Positions 42,841 through 53,298 of a DNA stretch of 64,000 nt are shown piece by piece. Origin of the DNA: Diploptera punctata (lineage: Eukaryota > Arthropoda > Insecta > Blattodea > Blaberidae); NCBI GenBank assembly GCA_030220185.1, contig JASPKZ010004955.1, positions 1,240,001 to 1,304,000 on the forward strand. Direction: 5' to 3'. The position numbers and the translations under genes were made by a program. Numbering within the stretch: position 1 is the first letter of the stretch; every line of letters starts with the position of its first letter. The notes beneath the pieces are model-generated. The model had not been told where the DNA came from, did not search any database, and saw only the letters and a program-made list of their open reading frames with translations.

Positions 42841-43769
42841 TTTATCAAATGTAATATGTACCAACAGAAGACATATATATATATCAACAATTACGAACTC
42901 ATGATCCAGGATATTTGTTTTTTTGCACTTCAGTGGTAAACAAACAATTTTTAAAATCACTGTGGACGATGTATTTATCGCTGAACAACCCAGTTACACC
43001 GGACTGGCTGGGTGACTGGAACAATCAGACGGGTGGTATACTTCAGTGTTTGACACAGCTGAAAATAAGGTTGAGTTTGGTGCAGCGTTTGAATATTTTG
43101 TTGTGACATGAACTGCTTGGTAACAACATGTTCCCAATTAATTGCAGCACGTCATGTCTTATGATTGCCGGATGCTGCCAAGTAGCTAAATATGGGGATA
43201 AACTGTCATAAAAAAGTTTTGCGCAAAGCTATATGCTTTTGTGGTAAAGTTTTCGATGAAACTGACAAGGAAATTCTACTGTGCTTGATAACTGTACGGA
43301 TATTTTTTTGTAGTTGTCATGACATCCAAAACAAAAATAATGTGCAAAAGAATTGTATTTTGATTTTTTTAACTATGCTCCACCTCTTCGATCTATCTGG
43401 AAAACTAAAATAATTTTTTTGGGTAGTTACGTTTGTGGGATTGTGTCCTTGATTTTTTCTGTGAATCACCTTGAATATATTTACAACATATTTTTTTCAT
43501 AAAACTCGGTCCAGTAGATCCTGAGGAAAAAATACTAGTTGCATTTTTATCTTTGTTCCTAGTGCAGCTACAAGGTTGAAATTTGGGGTGAGTTTGTAAC
43601 CCATCAGACGCAACTTTTGGCCAAAATTTGGAACGAAAACGCTTGGGGGCCGCTCACCCCGTAATTTAGTCAATTCAAGCCTCTAAGCCTTTAGTTTGGC
43701 ACAACTGCTGTTGAGGTTGTTATTGGGTGACTTTGGAAGTGTCATTCATCTCAGACACTTGGATTATGA

Positions 43770-45240
43770 ATGCTGTTTTCATTTTATCTATCTAGTGTGA
43801 CTGCAAGTATGACAGTACATACACGCAAGTGTGTGAACAATCCTAACATTTTCTTATATATTTGTGGAAATTATACAGTGCTTAAGCAAAGAATGGATAT
43901 TACAGACTTTGTGAAAAAGGTTTACAATGCTTATTTTAAAGTGAAACTTGCTGACCAGGATAAGGTATGGGCGCCGAACGAAGTTTGCTGCTATTGCGTT
44001 GAGAGGTTAAGATTGTGGACAAAAGGGAAGAAAATGTGCATGCCGTTTGCGGATTCCTATGGTGTGGAGGGAGAGTCTAAAGACCACCTTAATGACTGTT
44101 ACTCCTGTTTGCTTAATGTTCAGGGGTGTAATTAAAAAAATAAGAACCAAATTGTATATCCAAGCATCCTTTCAGCCATTAGGCCAGTTCCACATGGAGA
44201 AGAGCTGCCTGTTCCTCTTCCTCCAGCTGTTTTAGAGAACCTGACAGTATATAATGTTGAAAGTGAACTTGATGCAATCACTGATGACAATACTCATGAT
44301 ATACATCAGCCTGAAGACGGCTTTACTCCACAGCGGTTCTCTCAAAGTGGCCTTAATGATCTAGTTCGTGATCTGAATTTGCCAAAGGAATCTGCAGAAT
44401 TACTTGGCTCACGGCTTAAAAGTAAGAATCTTCTCGAACCAGGAGCACATTACCTCATGGTATAAACACAGCAGAAAAATAACTAGTTCCTTTATTCTCA
44501 CAGAATGATTGCTTGGTTTACTGTAATAACATAAACGAGTTAATGCACTTCTATGACATTGAGCATGATTCTACTCAGTGGACACTTTTTATAGACTCAT
44601 CAAAGAGGAGTCTCAAAAATGTGTTACTACATAATGGGAATGTGTATGGGTCCATTACTATTACCATTCAGTTCAGATGAAGGAGACATTCGAGAACATG
44701 AAGTTGCTATTAACAAGTATCCAGTGTGAGGAATACAGATGGCTAATCTGCGATGACATTAATGTTATAGGGATACCATTAGGGCAACAAGCTTCATAAG
44801 AAATTTCCATTCATCACACAAGAAAAATTGAAAGTTGGAATTTTTGTTGGTCCGCAAATAAACATGAAGGATGAATATTTTGAATAAACAATGAATAAGA
44901 GAGGAAAAGAAGCCTGGACCGCTTTCTGATCTTTTACTGAAAACTTTCCAGACAATAACAAATATCCTAATTACAAGGCAATTTGTGTAAAATATGTTGG
45001 AAATTTTCAAAAAGTTGAATTGTAACAAGAGTGTGAAAGTTCACTTTCTATGTTTCCATATTGACTACTTCCCATCTGGGAAATTCTGGGACATTATAGT
45101 GAAGAGCAAGGTGAATGTTTTCACCAGGATATTAAGGAGATGGAGAGGAGGTAGCAGGGAACATGGAATGAAACTACTGTTGGATGTTGATGAGGAAGAC
45201 TAAAAATGGAGGAACTTCAAGGAAGTCAAAGAAGAGGTGG
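43770..45240 (+). pseudogene. Decayed multicopy arthropod gene of unknown role
   Basis: Plus-strand frames give KLADQDKVWAPNEVCCYCVE and RLRLWTKGKKMCMPF, then SKDHLNDCYSCLLNVQG, and after a frameshift SAIRPVPHGEELPVPLPP, NDLVRDLNLPKESAELLGSR and LKSKNLLEPG. Further fragments include LFIDSSKRSLKNVLLHNGN and VHFLCFHIDYFP. I recognise the pattern (Cys-rich start, HLxDCYxCL, ELLGSRLK, FIDSSKxSLKxVLLHNGN) as a protein repeated many times in arthropod genomes, usually without a name. It may be a transposon protein, but no ends were found here. Many stops; clearly a pseudogene. Confidence 0.6.
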
Positions 45241-45634
45241 TTTCAAAATAAATGGAACACCATTTAGTTTCTGTTTTGTTACAAGGTAGTCACAAAATTA
45301 TTAGGACAGTTCTCTACAGTATTTTTAACATGTATTTTTTATAAAAATGTATCTTGTGTGAAATGAAGTTTGAATATATTTCCGCTTGTAGTAGCTAAAA
45401 TGTGAAAATATAAATTCTTATTTTGTGCAAAAACCTAACACGATAGACAAAAATGGAAATCATTTCTGGAATCAGTATAAAAAATTGATTTAGAAACCCC
45501 TATTTTAAATAAATCATCCGAGAAAAAGTTTTAAAATGCAGACTTGTGTTATCAAGTTGAGGATGATACTAATTTTATATTGTGATAAATATCTCAATGG
45601 AATTTTGTCAGTCTTGTAACTACTATTAAACTAA
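45241..45634. other. Unassigned
   Basis: AT-rich, no coding potential, no repeat ends seen. Confidence 0.35.
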
Positions 45635-45935
45635 ACTCCATGGTGCAATTAAGCCTAGAAGGCCCTTGGCCTACCAGCCAGATGCTGGTCTTACATCCAC
45701 ATGTATTCATCACATAGGTAGACGATTATTCAGGGGTGACATGTCAGCATGTCAGGTCCCCCAGCCATTATAGCTTGTTTTCTCAACCTGGAGCCGCTAC
45801 TTATTGTAGCTACCCAAATTCCTCATGATGCTGGGTGGGCACCAGTCCCATACTGACCGAAATTCCATTAGAAAATGTCTTCCCCCATTAACCACTTGGC
45901 TATGGTGTGGGACCTTGTAGCTATTACTTCTATAA
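45635..45935 (-). mobile_element. SINE-like repeat (family S2), minus
   Basis: Minus strand carries CAGTATGGGACTGG, CCCACCCAGCAT, TTTGGGTAGCTACAATAAGT, CAGGTTGAGAAAAC and CAAGGGCCTTCTAGGC, matching 26226-26540. The 5' end has CATAGCCAAGTGGTTAATGG, an A-box-like tRNA head better preserved than in the other copy. Confidence 0.75.
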
Positions 45936-46229
45936 TTTTGTGTGTCCTAATGCCACCCGCTACACTGTTCATGCTTCGAGTTCTGCGCTGGGTTGATAGA
46001 TGGTATTAATGTGGCCTCACAGTTATTTGTTACAAGGCACTTTAAATATTTAAATAAAAATCAGCAGCATTTTATTTGGATTAAAATGGAAATAAAAGAA
46101 TAATTATTTTTAAGCCATTGATTATATACTACCAGAATTCTGTGATATACATGAGTGTATTAAAGATAGAATCCAAACCGAAATAGGGCATATTTTGTGA
46201 ATTTTCAATTGTTTAAGAATCTGTTGATC

Positions 46230-47040
46230 AAAAAGAAAAGAAAAGAAACTTAAAATATACGGGATGCTGGTTTGTCCCGTAGTTATATATGGCCCAGAGA
46301 TATGGATCCATACTAAAGAAACAATCGGCCGCGGTGGACTAGTGGTTATGCTCCTTGCCTCTGGTCCCGAGGGTCGCGGGTTCAAACCCGGCCGGGGTCG
46401 ATGGATTTTCAGGCTCGTAAAAAATCCTTAAGCCTGAATGAAAAGGCCTCTAAGCAAAATTTACCGAATTTTCCCATCCTAGTACTATCTTGGTTTCCTA
46501 GATGTCAGTATGAGGCTGACCATGGTCCACTCAAAATGACATCTATACGAAAACAGTGTAACTAAATTAATATGGTTCAAATTCTTCCTTGTAGGGGGAG
46601 AGCGCCTAAATCTCTGTAAAGGGAAAATATAGGCTTACAATAAAATAAATAACTAAAGAAACAGAGAATATTTTTAGACAATTTGAACTTAAAATTCTCC
46701 ATAGAATGTAATTATGTCCCTTAAGAGATTATCAAGAATGGAGAATACATACTAACTCCTCTGAGCTATGTATTTTAATTGTTAAATAGGACATTGTGAA
46801 ATTTGTTAAAGCACAACTTGTAAGGTGACTAAGACATCTTAATCGAATATGCATACCATAGAATGTTAAAAGGAAGGATGAGGAAAGGAAGACCTAAAAT
46901 GGGGTGAATGGATGGTGTAGCTAAGAATCTTGAAATAATGGGAGAAAGAAGCTGGAACAAATCTATGTTAGACAAATGTGGAAAGCTGTTGTCGATGCAG
47001 CTAAAACCCACCTACAGGGTTTGTAATGCCTGGAGTTGAT
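46230..47040 (+). pseudogene. RTE-type LINE 3' fragment F, split by a SINE
   Basis: Plus strand: CPVVIYGPEIWIHTKET, interrupted by the SINE at 46324-46651, then FRQFELKILHRM, a degraded segment, and across frameshifts RKGRPKMG, GERSWNKSM and KAVVDAAKTHLQGL. These are the post-RT tail motifs of RTE-like ORFs (YGxExW; GRPxxxW; a DAAKTH end). Confidence 0.75.
46324..46651 (+). mobile_element. SINE (family S4) with tRNA-like head, 12-bp TSD
   Basis: Head CGGCCGCGGTGGACTAGTGG...GCGGGTTCAAACCCG has clear A- and B-boxes. The body runs to a CTTACAATAAAATAAATA tail. The perfect repeat ACTAAAGAAACA (46312-46323 and 46652-46663) flanks it. Confidence 0.9.
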
Positions 47041-47560
47041 AAGTTATGGTAGGATATTGTAAAATACAAATTAAGTATAAATAATGATTGTACTTGTATA
47101 GGTGCAGTTCAGTGTGACTACCATCAATATCACAATACACTTCCAATTTGATTGCAGTAGTGCCAAACACATTTCAAAGCAGCGACTTGTCTAATGTGGT
47201 TATTGAACTCTGTGTTAAGCCTCCTTCATGCAGGTGGTATATGGCTTCAACCGCAACACCTTATGTACCAAACACGGAATGTTCAATTCCACTGACATAC
47301 ACTGCATCTATTTTTGACTTTTTAAATGGATGTCAATTCTTTCATTGGAGGTTGATGGACACCTTGTCTGGGCTCCATTGCTAGCAATGCAGTGTGCTTG
47401 AACTTGTTTACCAATGTGCAGACTGTTTTGTGAGACCATTGTAATGGAATCTGCGATTAAATTTTGTCCGAATGGCAGCATATGACAATTCCTATAGCCT
47501 CTATATCACAGTAGCCACCTTTTCTTGTACGGTAAATATTATGCATAATCAATATGTAAA
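47041..47560. other. Unassigned; small plus ORF at 47148-47384 not recognised
   Basis: A 78-codon open frame exists but shows no domain I know and no supporting context. Otherwise nothing. Confidence 0.35.
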
Positions 47561-47592
47561 TGATGAAACACATTTTATGAATGAGTTGTTTT

Positions 47593-47638
47593 CACGATAC
47601 CGGTTTCAAAAGTAAATTGTACTTCTATCATCAGTCAA
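47593..47638 (-). ncRNA. Hammerhead-like motif with canonical CUGAUGA core
   Basis: Minus strand: TGA, core CTGATGA (complement of 47628-47634), helix II AAGTA/TACTT, GAA, self-complementary ACCGGT, A17, TCG closing helix I (one G-U). It is the closest match to the consensus hammerhead core in the window. It has extra unpaired bases beside helix II. Confidence 0.65.
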
Positions 47639-48807
47639 ACTCCAACTTTAAAAATTTCACCTATACACCATATTCTGAACTGCCATCGGGTGTCGATTTT
47701 ATGAACTTGGAGGTCAAATTATTTTCGTTGGGAATTTCGAAATTCATGGCACTATGTTCATTCTTCTGAATGTATATCTTTTCCCAAATTGTTAATTCCA
47801 AAGGCTTCTCTAAATGTTTTGAAAGTTTAGTTTGTCTTCCAATTTTGTAATTCTCTAGTAAATTATGAGCCGCAATTGCTGATTTTTCAATTTCGCCATT
47901 TTTAATATTTCTAAAGTGTTCTTATGTACAAGTTTCTAAATTCCTTTTAGTTTTACCTACTTATGTTTTCTTCCAGTCATTGCAACTAATTTAATAAATT
48001 TCAAATTTTTTACTATCTGGGACATTAACTCTTTTATTAGTTATTAGTAGATTATCCAGACCAACTAACTCACTGGCACTATCAAACCCGTAGGTTCATG
48101 GCCGTGCGGACATAAGCTCTCCATACATCCCTCTGAGCTAATGTTTTCCAGTCATTCCCTGTATAATCAACTTCCCTCAAATCATAGTTAATGTTAATCT
48201 CCCACCTCATTCTTGGGCTACCAACGGGGCGTTTTCCCTCTGGCTTTCCTACAAGAAGCTTCCATACATGTCTCTCACTCCCCATTCGTGCCACATGTCC
48301 TGCTCATCACAGTCTACGAGACTTAACTGTTCTCATTATATCTGGCTTCCTATAAAGACCATGTAGTTCACATGTTATGTAGTTTTCTGCATTCACCTGA
48401 CTGTTCATCTCTCTTTGGACCAAAAATGTTCCTAAGAACTTTATTCTCAAATACTTATAATCTCTTTTCTTCCCTTAAAGTATGAGTCCATGTTTTGCAT
48501 CCATATAATATAACTGGTATTATAATAGTTTTATATATTTTTAGTTTAACATTTTTTTGAAAAGAGTTGGGACTTCAAGAGTCTGTAATGCATAAAGGTA
48601 CGTACACACTTGCACACGGTGTGTGCACCGCGCACGTGCACCATGTTCGTCACATTTGTACGGGGTTTTAAGATGCGTGCGCACGGCACACCACGATCCA
48701 CTCATTGTCAGTTTTTTCCACGAACACTTTGATGGTTCGCTGTTTAGATTTGGACGGGTACTTGAAAGGTTCGTTGTTTTCAGCGTGCATCTTATTATTA
48801 TTTTAGT

Positions 48808-48999
48808 ATGGAGTGGTCAGAGGGAAACATGTTAAAACTTGTTGTTCTTTATAGAAACAAGCAATTATTGTGGGATCCTCAACATAAAGATCATTTTAAA
48901 AAATCATTGAAAGGAGATGCCTGGAGGGAAATAGGAGATAAAATGGATATATCTCCGGATACATGCAGGAAGGAAATAATTACTTTATTTTCTTCCTAA
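48808..48999 (+). CDS. MADF/Myb-SANT-like DNA-binding ORF, N-terminal 63 aa
   Basis: Begins MEWSEGNMLKLVVLYRNKQL and continues LWDPQHKDHFKKSL, DAWREIGDKM and ISPDTCRKEI. This fits a MADF domain: an early acidic/hydrophobic helix, LWDPxxxx, and a W-x-x-I second helix. Such Myb/MADF proteins help the transposase of Harbinger elements bind DNA. The ORF stops after about 63 residues and could continue in a spliced exon or be truncated. Inside a TIR element, so not a host transcription factor. Confidence 0.6.
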   Translation: MEWSEGNMLKLVVLYRNKQLLWDPQHKDHFKKSLKGDAWREIGDKMDISPDTCRKEIITLFSS

Positions 49000-49562
49000 C
49001 GGTGAGAGAAAAGTAAAATATTGTTATATTGTTGACACATAACTTAGTATTGTTGGTTTGGTGCTACAATAAATAGTAAAGATCGTCAGGTCAGTGTGCT
49101 CGTTGATGTCTATCGATATTTTTTACTCTAAGGAATAAAAAAAAATTATTTCACAATATTGTTACAGCATGCCTGTTTTTTTTTCTCAATGTTATGTGTT
49201 TTGTTTTTTCATGTGTACTAAACACATTCATTTCATAATGTTATGTATGAAGTATCACAAAACAATAGAATATATAAACACATACCAGTAATAAGGGTAT
49301 TGCGTAAGGTGACCAGACATCCCGATTTTGGCGGGACAGTCCCAAATTTTAACAATTTGTCCCGCAGCATTTTAAAAAAAGTCCCGATTTTTGGGAAAGA
49401 ATTCACGACAAGCTGGAGAACGGAAAGGGAATATACGATTTTTGGCACCCATGTAGCTATTTTGCCAGGATATGAGTTTTATATTATTTTTGTTAATTTT
49501 ATAATGTTAAACTTTAATAATAACAAATCGTTGTTTAGAACTGCTTATCAAAGTTTACATTA

Positions 49563-49824
49563 ATAAATTAATGAGTCATTTTTACATCTTACCTCATAGT
49601 TCATGTTTTATTAAACACGGTAACTATAGTTTTCAAATGATCTTGTCATTCATTTTCAACCGCCATTATGAGTCATAATGGCGGTTGAAAATGAATGACG
49701 AGATCATTTGAAAACTATAGTTACCGTGTTTAATAAAACATGAAATATGAGGTAAGATGTAAAAATGACTCATTAATTTATTAATTAAGAACCTCATAAT
49801 GTGTTTCCCATTTTTAACTTTGAA
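49563..49824. mobile_element. Palindromic mini-element P3, 13-bp TSD
   Basis: The palindrome's arms meet at ATTATGAGTCATAAT (near 49676), followed by the shared end box AACCTCATAATGTGTTTCCC (about 49790-49810). Direct repeats AAAGTTTACATTA at 49550-49562 and 49825-49837. The arms contain GAAAACTATAGTTAC, like the helix III block of the 29740 and 1700 copies. The hammerhead core, if any, is non-standard (TTGAAAATGA). Confidence 0.85.
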
Positions 49825-49920
49825 AAAGTTTACATTACTTTTTTAGAAATTCTCACTATGAGGTATATTCATTAAGGTAGAATATTTTTTATCACTCACC
49901 TCATATTGTTCTTCTTATTT

Positions 49921-49968
49921 GATTATAAACTAGTTTCGGAACATAGTTTCTGTTCCATCCTCAGTATC
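49921..49968 (-). ncRNA. Hammerhead-like motif, P4 left arm
   Basis: Mirror of 50091-50137; core CTGAGGA, helix II GGAACA/TGTTCC, GAA, ACTAGT. Confidence 0.55.
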
Positions 49969-50090
49969 GTCACGACCGTTATTCTGTCGTCTTAAAGAGC
50001 TATCCTTCTCTCCTTCCTCGAGGTTTTTCAGTCAGCCAATGGAAGGAGAGATGGATAGCTCTTCAAGACGACAGAATAATGGTCGTGACG

Positions 50091-50137
50091 ATACTGAGGA
50101 TGGAACAGAAACTATGTTCCGAAACTAGTTTATAATC
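50091..50137 (+). ncRNA. Hammerhead-like motif, P4 right arm
   Basis: ATA, core CTGAGGA (50094-50100), T, helix II GGAACA/TGTTCC, GAA, self-complementary ACTAGT, T17, TAT. ATA/TAT closes helix I. All conserved core positions of CUGANGA are met. Confidence 0.6.
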
Positions 50138-51207
50138 AAATAAGAAGAACAATATGAGGTGAGTGATAAAAAATATTCTACCTTAAAGTTTACATTGTTG
50201 ATTCGACCACCATTGTTTCGTAAATAAAATGTGGACATAAAAAAAATCGCAATTGAGTGTTGAGACTTTGAAAGTTATTTTATGTGTGAAATATAATTTA
50301 ACAAATTCTTGTGAAAAAATTCATGACCTTTTAAACAACGACAGCATTCTACTTAAAAAATTCACTCAAATGAGAAATATTCCAAAGAATAAAATAATAC
50401 CGGTACTATACATAATTTTGTAATGTATTACATTTGTAAATTGTACTTGTTGATATTAAAATTAATATATTATAATACTATTTTTGCATTCTATAAACAT
50501 TTTTGTTGCTCCATAGAGTATCTGTACATTTTATAATCTATAGAATCAAATAAGACCAACATATTTTTTCATATTTCATAATATTTTGGCAAAATGTTCA
50601 TATTTTAGTAAAAATGTAATATTTCTTCATATTTTTCAATTTTTTAAAATAATTTCAATAATTGGTTATAAACATTTTTGAAGTGATTGTAGTTTTGAAA
50701 TTATTTGACAATGTAATATGGTATACAGGTAAAAATTCCTCAGTATCCCATCCAGAAGAAAATAAATAGTTTTGATAAAATAAAATAATTGAGTAAGGAG
50801 ACATGGAATGACCAAGTGTAGGCCTTTGTCTCTGCAAAATGTCTACTGAAGGTTTGTGGATTTCCTATGGATCGCAGGAGGTTCGTTGAAATTAATAATT
50901 TCGACTAACATAACACGAGCAGCGTGCGCATATGTGTACATACCTTAATAGCACGCATTTCCAGAATTGATCCTATGTTTAATTTATTTTTGCATCTCAT
51001 TCCTATTTGTGATTATTATTCCTAAGTATTTGAATTCAGCCACTTCCTCAAAATTTTCCTCATTTGTCATTAGCTGCCCATTTCCATTATATAATGTATT
51101 TCTATATGTGAACATATATTTAGTTTTATTGATATTTACTTCCAGTTCCAATTTCTTAGTGTTACTCAATAGTGTGTGCGTGTTGTCCTTTAGCATCTCC
51201 TCGCTAT

Positions 51208-52070
51208 CAACACAAATGTAGTGCACGCATTTTTAGTGACTCGGAGGCTGCACTTCAATCGATCACAGATAAATTTAATTTAAATCCGAACTCAGTAAAA
51301 ATCAGAAATAATATAATAAATTACACAAAACACCTGTGCCCGTCTTGGATATGAGGACACCAGGGAACTGTGGGAAATGAACGTGCTGATCAATTAGCTA
51401 AATCCGCAAGTGTCGTCAGAGCTTCATTATTAATTTTCAAAGTGTCCAATATCCTACGTTAAAAAGAAACTGTTAAGACTATATCATCACTGATTGGAAT
51501 GGACATTGGATAAGGACTAAAGAGCTCTTCTTTCCTACAGTACACCAAAGGCTAAATGCAAAACATTTTATTCCAAATTTCATTTAAACACAATTTATGA
51601 CTGGCCATGGAAAATTTGGAAGTTATTTTCAGATTTAATATTAACCCAGACAGTGATCATAATTGTAAATGTCAAGAATCAATACAATCTGTAAAACATG
51701 TTTTATTTGATTGTCCTATATTCGAAAGACAACGATTCTGGTTAAACTTACTTTTAAATGATGGTGAGGCTTCTGGCTCAATGTGTGAAGTGATTTTTAA
51801 GAACCAAAATTATTATAAACATTTTATGAACTTTATAACAATAAGTAGTATTTTCTAAGACACTTATAGATGATTTATGTAATTCATAACACTCATTCAA
51901 AACCATAAGATAATAATGGCTTCGATGCCAAGGCCCAGCATTTGAAAACAACAAAAACAACATATTTCTGTTACAATGTATAGTATAATATTGCTATAGT
52001 AAGCTACAACCCTAATATGCCTTTGTGGTGAATTAGGGTTTCAAAATATTTGGATATTCAATAAAATAAT
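51208..52070 (+). pseudogene. LINE 3' end with RNase H domain, 13-bp TSD
   Basis: Plus strand: RIFSDSEAALQSITDKF, then across a stop GHQGTVGNERADQLAKSASV, the RNase H motifs (DSEAA; H-G-GNExAD). The downstream CCHC-like tail is NCKCQESIQSVKHVLFDCP. This arrangement is typical of I/jockey-group LINEs with RNase H. The perfect repeat ATCTCCTCGCTAT (51195-51207 and 52071-52083) marks insertion into RTE copy A3. The RT is absent, and there are stops. Confidence 0.85.
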
Positions 52071-53298
52071 ATCTCCTCGCTATTGCCCAATAGTACTACA
52101 CCAACAGCGTAAACTAACAGCTTATTCATACCCTTCAGTTGTAGGCCTTCTTTATCCTCTAAAGATTTTATGGCATGCTCTAATACAACATTAAGTAGTA
52201 GAGTAGTGCATCTCCTTGCTTCAACCCATTATGGATTTCGAAAGTATCCGAAAACTGTTTGCCTACATGCACCCTACTCTTTGTGCCATTTAGACACATT
52301 TGTATAGGTCTAACTAACTTTTTAGGAATTCCAAACTCCAGCAGGATTCTATGTAACTTCTCCCTGAATCATATGCCTTTTTGATGTCTATGTATAGTTG
52401 ACGTACAGTGCCATCATATTCCCATTTATTTTCTAAAATCTGTCTTAAGCTAAAAATCTGATGTGTTGTAGACCTGTTTCTTGTAAATCCACATTAATGA
52501 TCTCCTAGAATGTTATCAATATGAGGATTAAGTCTGCTTACTAATATATTTGTTAGAATTTTGTACGAAGTTGAAAGTAATGAGATGCCCTTGTAGTTGT
52601 TGCAATCAGTTTTATCTCCTTTCTTATAAATTGGTACGATAATTGATTCTTTCCATGCATCTAGAAGAGCTTCTTTTTCCCCAAATCATATTAAGCAACT
52701 GGCATATCTTGTCCATCAATTTTTCTCCCCCTGATTTTATCAGTTCTGCTGGGATCTCATCTGAACCTGATGTTTTCTACATCTTTGATTTCTCTATCAC
52801 CATTTCAACCTCTAATGCACTTGGTTCTGTGACTAGCATTTCTGCTGACTGTAAATTATCCTCTTCAATATCCTGTTCTGTATGTACATTTAATAGCTGA
52901 TTAAAGTAACTTTTCCATCTATTTAATATACTCTTGGAATCTGCAATCATATCCCCATTTTCATTCCAAATTATGTTTGTTCTAGCCTGAAACCCTTTCT
53001 TCTCTACCCTAATACCCTGATATAATTCTCTAATGTTCCTATTTTAGATTATCCAGACTAAATTTGTTAATTGGTGCTAATGTAATATTGGATTTGTATT
53101 TTTTTATTATTGTCAATGTGTTCCAGGATGGTAAGTAATTGTCTTGAATTGTTTCCTTTCTTTTGAATCAGGTTGTAGGATGGTGTATATTGTAAGTCTT
53201 TATTTGTATTTTGAATTGTTTCCTTTCTTTTGAATCATGATATAGGGTGGTGTATTCTTTAAGTCTGTTTTCTTGTTTGAGCAGAAAACAATTTTAAT

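Larger units (their letters stand above)
40163..43693 (-). mobile_element. ISL2EU/Harbinger-related transposon with ~290-bp TIRs
   Basis: The first about 310 bases (40163-40475) and last about 320 (43375-43693) are inverted repeats. Both include GGGGTGAGC, TTTTGGCCAAA, GATGGGTTACAAAC, GCTGCACTAGGAACAAAGAT, GGATCTACTGGACCGA, TGATTCACAG and GTAACTACCC in mirrored order. The outermost part aligns with small indels. Inside are two minus-strand genes: a DDE transposase (about 42840-41290) and a SWIM-type protein (about 41218-40650). That two-gene layout fits ISL2EU-type elements. The target duplication is not clear. Confidence 0.8.
49838..50184. mobile_element. Palindromic mini-element P4, inserted at the same target as P3
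   Basis: The palindrome spans about 49878-50183 with an unpaired centre near 50025. A degraded CTCACTATGAGGT box precedes it. Its right flank, AAAGTTTACATT (50185-50196), is the third copy of the target repeat shared with P3. Each arm has a hammerhead-like motif. Confidence 0.85.
48596..50945 (+). mobile_element. PIF/Harbinger-type element, 2.35 kb, TAA target
   Basis: Ends AGGTACGTACACACTTGCAC (left) and AGGTATGTACACATATGCGC (right, minus strand) are inverted repeats. TAA lies on both sides (48593-48595, 50946-50948), matching the TWA target of PIF/Harbinger. The host RTE frame is restored if it is removed. It has a MADF-domain ORF (48808-48999), a typical accessory gene for this superfamily, but no DDE transposase. 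Two Penelope-type palindromes are nested in it. Confidence 0.85.
48062..53044 (-). pseudogene. RTE-type LINE copy A3, 5'-truncated, 14-bp TSD
   Basis: Flanked by TAGATTATCCAGAC (48048-48061 and 53045-53058) inside a Penelope-like element. Minus strand: linker (NIIWNENGDMIADS, about 52970), SGSDEIPAELIKSGGEKLMD (about 52770-52705), degraded RT, then VNINKTKYMF, EFKYLGIIITN and, at 48294-48082, the tail GRPVGSPRMRW-like to NLRV. Two later insertions: an RNase-H LINE (51208-52070) and a Harbinger-type element (48596-50945). No intact reading frame. Confidence 0.85.
47565..53290 (-). pseudogene. Penelope-like element 3' half, minus arm, split by RTE copy A3
   Basis: Minus-strand pieces 53290-53045 and 48061-47565 join across the RTE insertion. 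They encode a linker, a degraded GIY-YIG region, FRNIKNGEIEKSAIAAH, SKHLEKPLELTIWEKIYI and FEIPNENNLTSKFIKS, with frameshifts, and end in a canonical hammerhead motif at 47593-47638. A plus-strand Penelope half (53299-54075) starts immediately to the right, so this is the left arm of an inverted pair. The two arms are diverged from each other. Confidence 0.8.

Noticed and set aside
47148..47384. 78-codon plus ORF as a gene
   Set aside because: No domain, no codon bias, no splice or promoter context.
48808..48999. MADF ORF as a host transcription factor
   Set aside because: Enclosed by Harbinger-type TIRs and TAA duplication; a truncated accessory gene is the simpler reading.
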